Assembly (NCBI GenBank): GCA_025359705.1
Contig: JANYFS010000232.1
Coordinates: 1 to 7,049 of the forward strand
Length of the DNA: 7,049 nucleotides
Direction of reading: 5' to 3'
From: Deinococcales bacterium
GTDB taxonomy: Bacteria; Deinococcota; Deinococci; Deinococcales; Deinococcaceae
The notes beneath the pieces were generated by a model. It searched no databases and had not been told where the DNA came from. It saw nothing but the letters and a program-made list of their open reading frames with translations. Position numbers and translations under genes: made by a program. Shown in pieces: positions 6,391-7,049 of the stretch (positions within the stretch are counted from its first letter, which is position 1; each line of letters begins with the position of its first letter).

Positions 6391-6651
6391 ATGGATAGAG
6401 AAGATATGGATAGGGAACAGCGCCTTAAGCTTGAAGCAAGCATGAGTGATGACATAGTGGATATTGAGGCAAATATGGATGATAAAAATGAAGTAACAAT
6501 AAGTTTTAACAAATCTTCTCTAGGCGATCTTATCAGGCAACTGACTAATGTATATAATTGTGCGGTTCTAGGAGCACATGTTCACTTAGATGTCGCTTCT
6601 GGTCTAAGAGGAAATATCGACTCCGTAATTATCATCAGGGTACGCGATTAG
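6391..6651 (+). CDS. Small orphan protein, possibly Imm32-like immunity protein
   Basis: Encodes 86 aa if started at ATG 6391, which GGGGGA (6382-6387) precedes by three bases. ATG 6406 would give 81 aa and TTG 6340 would give 103, so the start is uncertain. The N-terminal third is acidic and charged (MDREDMDREQ...). The C-terminal part reads VTISFN, then a helix-like GDLIRQLTNVYN, then HVHLD and IDSVIIIRVRD. This strand-helix-HxHLD-strand order resembles the polymorphic-toxin immunity family Imm32 as I remember it. No catalytic motif is seen. By hand count the gene is about 39% G+C (101 of 261), clearly below its neighbours, and it lacks any CTCGAG site. Both suggest recent acquisition. No toxin partner is in the window. 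That it is a real gene is likely; the family assignment is weak. Confidence 0.6.
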   Translation: MDREDMDREQRLKLEASMSDDIVDIEANMDDKNEVTISFNKSSLGDLIRQLTNVYNCAVLGAHVHLDVASGLRGNIDSVIIIRVRD

Positions 6652-6706
6652 TTTTCTCTAAGAAGAAGGCTCGAGGGAGCGAATCACTACCGCCCCAAAG
6701 CAATGC

Positions 6707-6728
6707 GCTCAAGCCCAATAACTTGAGC
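6707..6728. repeat. Small inverted repeat GCTCAAG/CTTGAGC
   Basis: A 7-bp stem (6707-6713 with 6722-6728) and an 8-nt loop lie between the small gene and the terminator. The right arm and what follows (CTTGAGCCACAG) is one base from the CTCGAGCCACAG unit at 6938-6949, so it may be a decayed copy of that motif. Confidence 0.45.
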
Positions 6729-6740
6729 CACAGCCTAAGC

Positions 6741-6776
6741 AAAAGCCCCCCTCGAGTCATTCTTGGGGGCTTTTTT
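6741..6776 (+). terminator. Intrinsic terminator after the small gene
   Basis: AAAAGCCCCC (6741-6750) pairs with GGGGGCTTTT (6765-6774), and the T-run continues to 6776. A CTCGAG site occupies the start of the 14-nt loop. It lies 90 bases after the small gene's stop. The A-run on the left could give weak activity on the minus strand, where the Rpn remnant ends at 6801. Confidence 0.9.
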
Positions 6777-6800
6777 CTCTCTTTGGGGTTTCTCTTTAAA

Positions 6801-6953
6801 TTATAATCCCTCGAGTTCTTGCAAAGTCAAACCTGTAATTATGGCAATCTGCTCGAGTTCCATTCCAGATGCTTTTAGCCCTCGAGCAATCTGTAACTTC
6901 GCCTCGAGCCACACCTCGAGCCACACCTCGAGCCAACCTCGAGCCACAGACAT
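6801..6953 (-). pseudogene. C-terminal remnant of Rpn-like nuclease/transposase (PD-(D/E)XK)
   Basis: On the minus strand an open frame ends in TAA (6803-6801). Its last ~32 residues (KLQIARGLKASGMELEQ, then IAIITGLTLQELEGL) match the stereotyped C-terminal tail of Rpn/YhgA-like recombination-promoting nucleases and putative transposases, with its 'GL-x-LE-I-A-x-x-TGL-x-x-E-E-I' pattern. The nuclease domain, over 200 residues long, is absent. Upstream the frame enters 12-bp CTCGAG repeats (WLEVWLEVWLE) and then the luxS promoter. From an ATG at 6953 only 50 residues are encoded. I read it as a truncated relic. A small translated peptide is possible but unsupported. Confidence 0.65.
6903..6949 (+). 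repeat. Four tandem CTCGAGCCACAC units upstream of luxS
   Basis: Units at 6903-6914, 6915-6926, 6927-6937 (one base shorter) and 6938-6949, each starting with CTCGAG. They occupy about -73 to -27 relative to the luxS start, next to where a -35 would be. The 11-12 bp period puts the sites nearly on one helix face. The unit also appears once at 5390-5401. Confidence 0.9.
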
Positions 6954-6963
6954 CCTGCGGGTT

Positions 6964-6969
6964 TATACT
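6964..6969 (+). promoter_or_regulatory. -10 element of a leaderless luxS promoter (TATACT)
   Basis: TATACT is followed by six bases and then the luxS ATG at 6976. No Shine-Dalgarno is present; GGTGG lies right against the ATG, too close to serve. It has the same geometry as at lspA and the glycosidase gene. Confidence 0.65.
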
Positions 6970-6975
6970 GGTGGC

Positions 6976-7049
6976 ATGGCAAAAGTAGAATCTTTCGATC
7001 TGGATCACACTCAAGTGCGTGCGCCGTATGTGCGCTTGGCAGGAGTCAA
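6976..7049 (+). CDS. luxS: S-ribosylhomocysteine lyase LuxS (3'-truncated by window edge)
   Basis: LuxS cleaves S-ribosylhomocysteine to homocysteine and the autoinducer-2 precursor DPD, in the activated methyl cycle. Only 24 codons are present: MAKVESFDLDHT, then QVRAPYVRLAGV. This is the characteristic LuxS N-terminus (SFxxDH, then APxVR) and close to the Deinococcus protein. The metal-binding His residues and Cys lie beyond the window. The ATG is supported by this match and by the TATACT six bases upstream. Confidence 0.93.
   Translation, partial: MAKVESFDLDHTQVRAPYVRLAGV

Noticed and set aside
6796..7014. 72-residue minus-strand frame overlapping luxS
   Set aside because: It is in a different frame from the Rpn-like tail and antisense to the luxS start; its ARGVARGVARG run is just the CTCGAG array translated.

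Overview
The window reads as a chromosomal segment from a member of the Deinococcales. The EF-Tu matches the Deinococcus/Thermus form, including the extra segment near its G5 motif, and it is closest to the Deinococcus version I remember. The LuxS N-terminus also matches the Deinococcus form. The species cannot be named from the sequence. Base composition is moderate, in the mid-50s % G+C by eye, so a lower-GC Deinococcus lineage is plausible.

Layout: (1) 1-1149 is the 3' part of tuf (EF-Tu), followed by a strong intrinsic terminator. (2) 1219-1604 is a long, repeat-rich, possibly structured leader, followed by typA/bipA (1605-3386), an 8-bp repeat array and a terminator. (3) 3595-5292 encodes a secreted phosphodiester-glycosidase (NAGPA-like) protein of 565 aa. 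(4) 5293-5524 is a convergent intergenic region packed with short repeats. (5) lspA, lipoprotein signal peptidase, lies on the minus strand (6082-5525). (6) 6083-6390 holds the lspA promoter and a second copy of an ~80-bp repeat. (7) 6391-6651 is a small AT-rich orphan gene, weakly like an immunity protein, followed at some distance by a terminator. (8) 6801-6953 on the minus strand is a remnant of the C-terminus of an Rpn/PD-(D/E)XK-type nuclease or transposase. (9) luxS begins at 6976 and runs off the window.

The genes are mostly independent housekeeping units and not one pathway: translation (tuf, typA), cell envelope (the secreted glycosidase-like protein, lspA), and methyl-cycle/AI-2 metabolism (luxS).

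Two features of the DNA itself stand out. First, the hexamer CTCGAG occurs 49 times by hand count, where one or two would be expected. This resembles the highly iterated palindrome HIP1 of cyanobacteria. It is very unevenly distributed and absent from the AT-rich small gene. Second, the glycosidase gene, lspA and luxS share the same start geometry: a TANNNT -10 hexamer, exactly six bases, then the start codon, with no Shine-Dalgarno. This is the signature of leaderless transcription known in Deinococcus. In two of the three, a CTCGAG palindrome straddles the start codon. typA instead has a leader and a clear Shine-Dalgarno.
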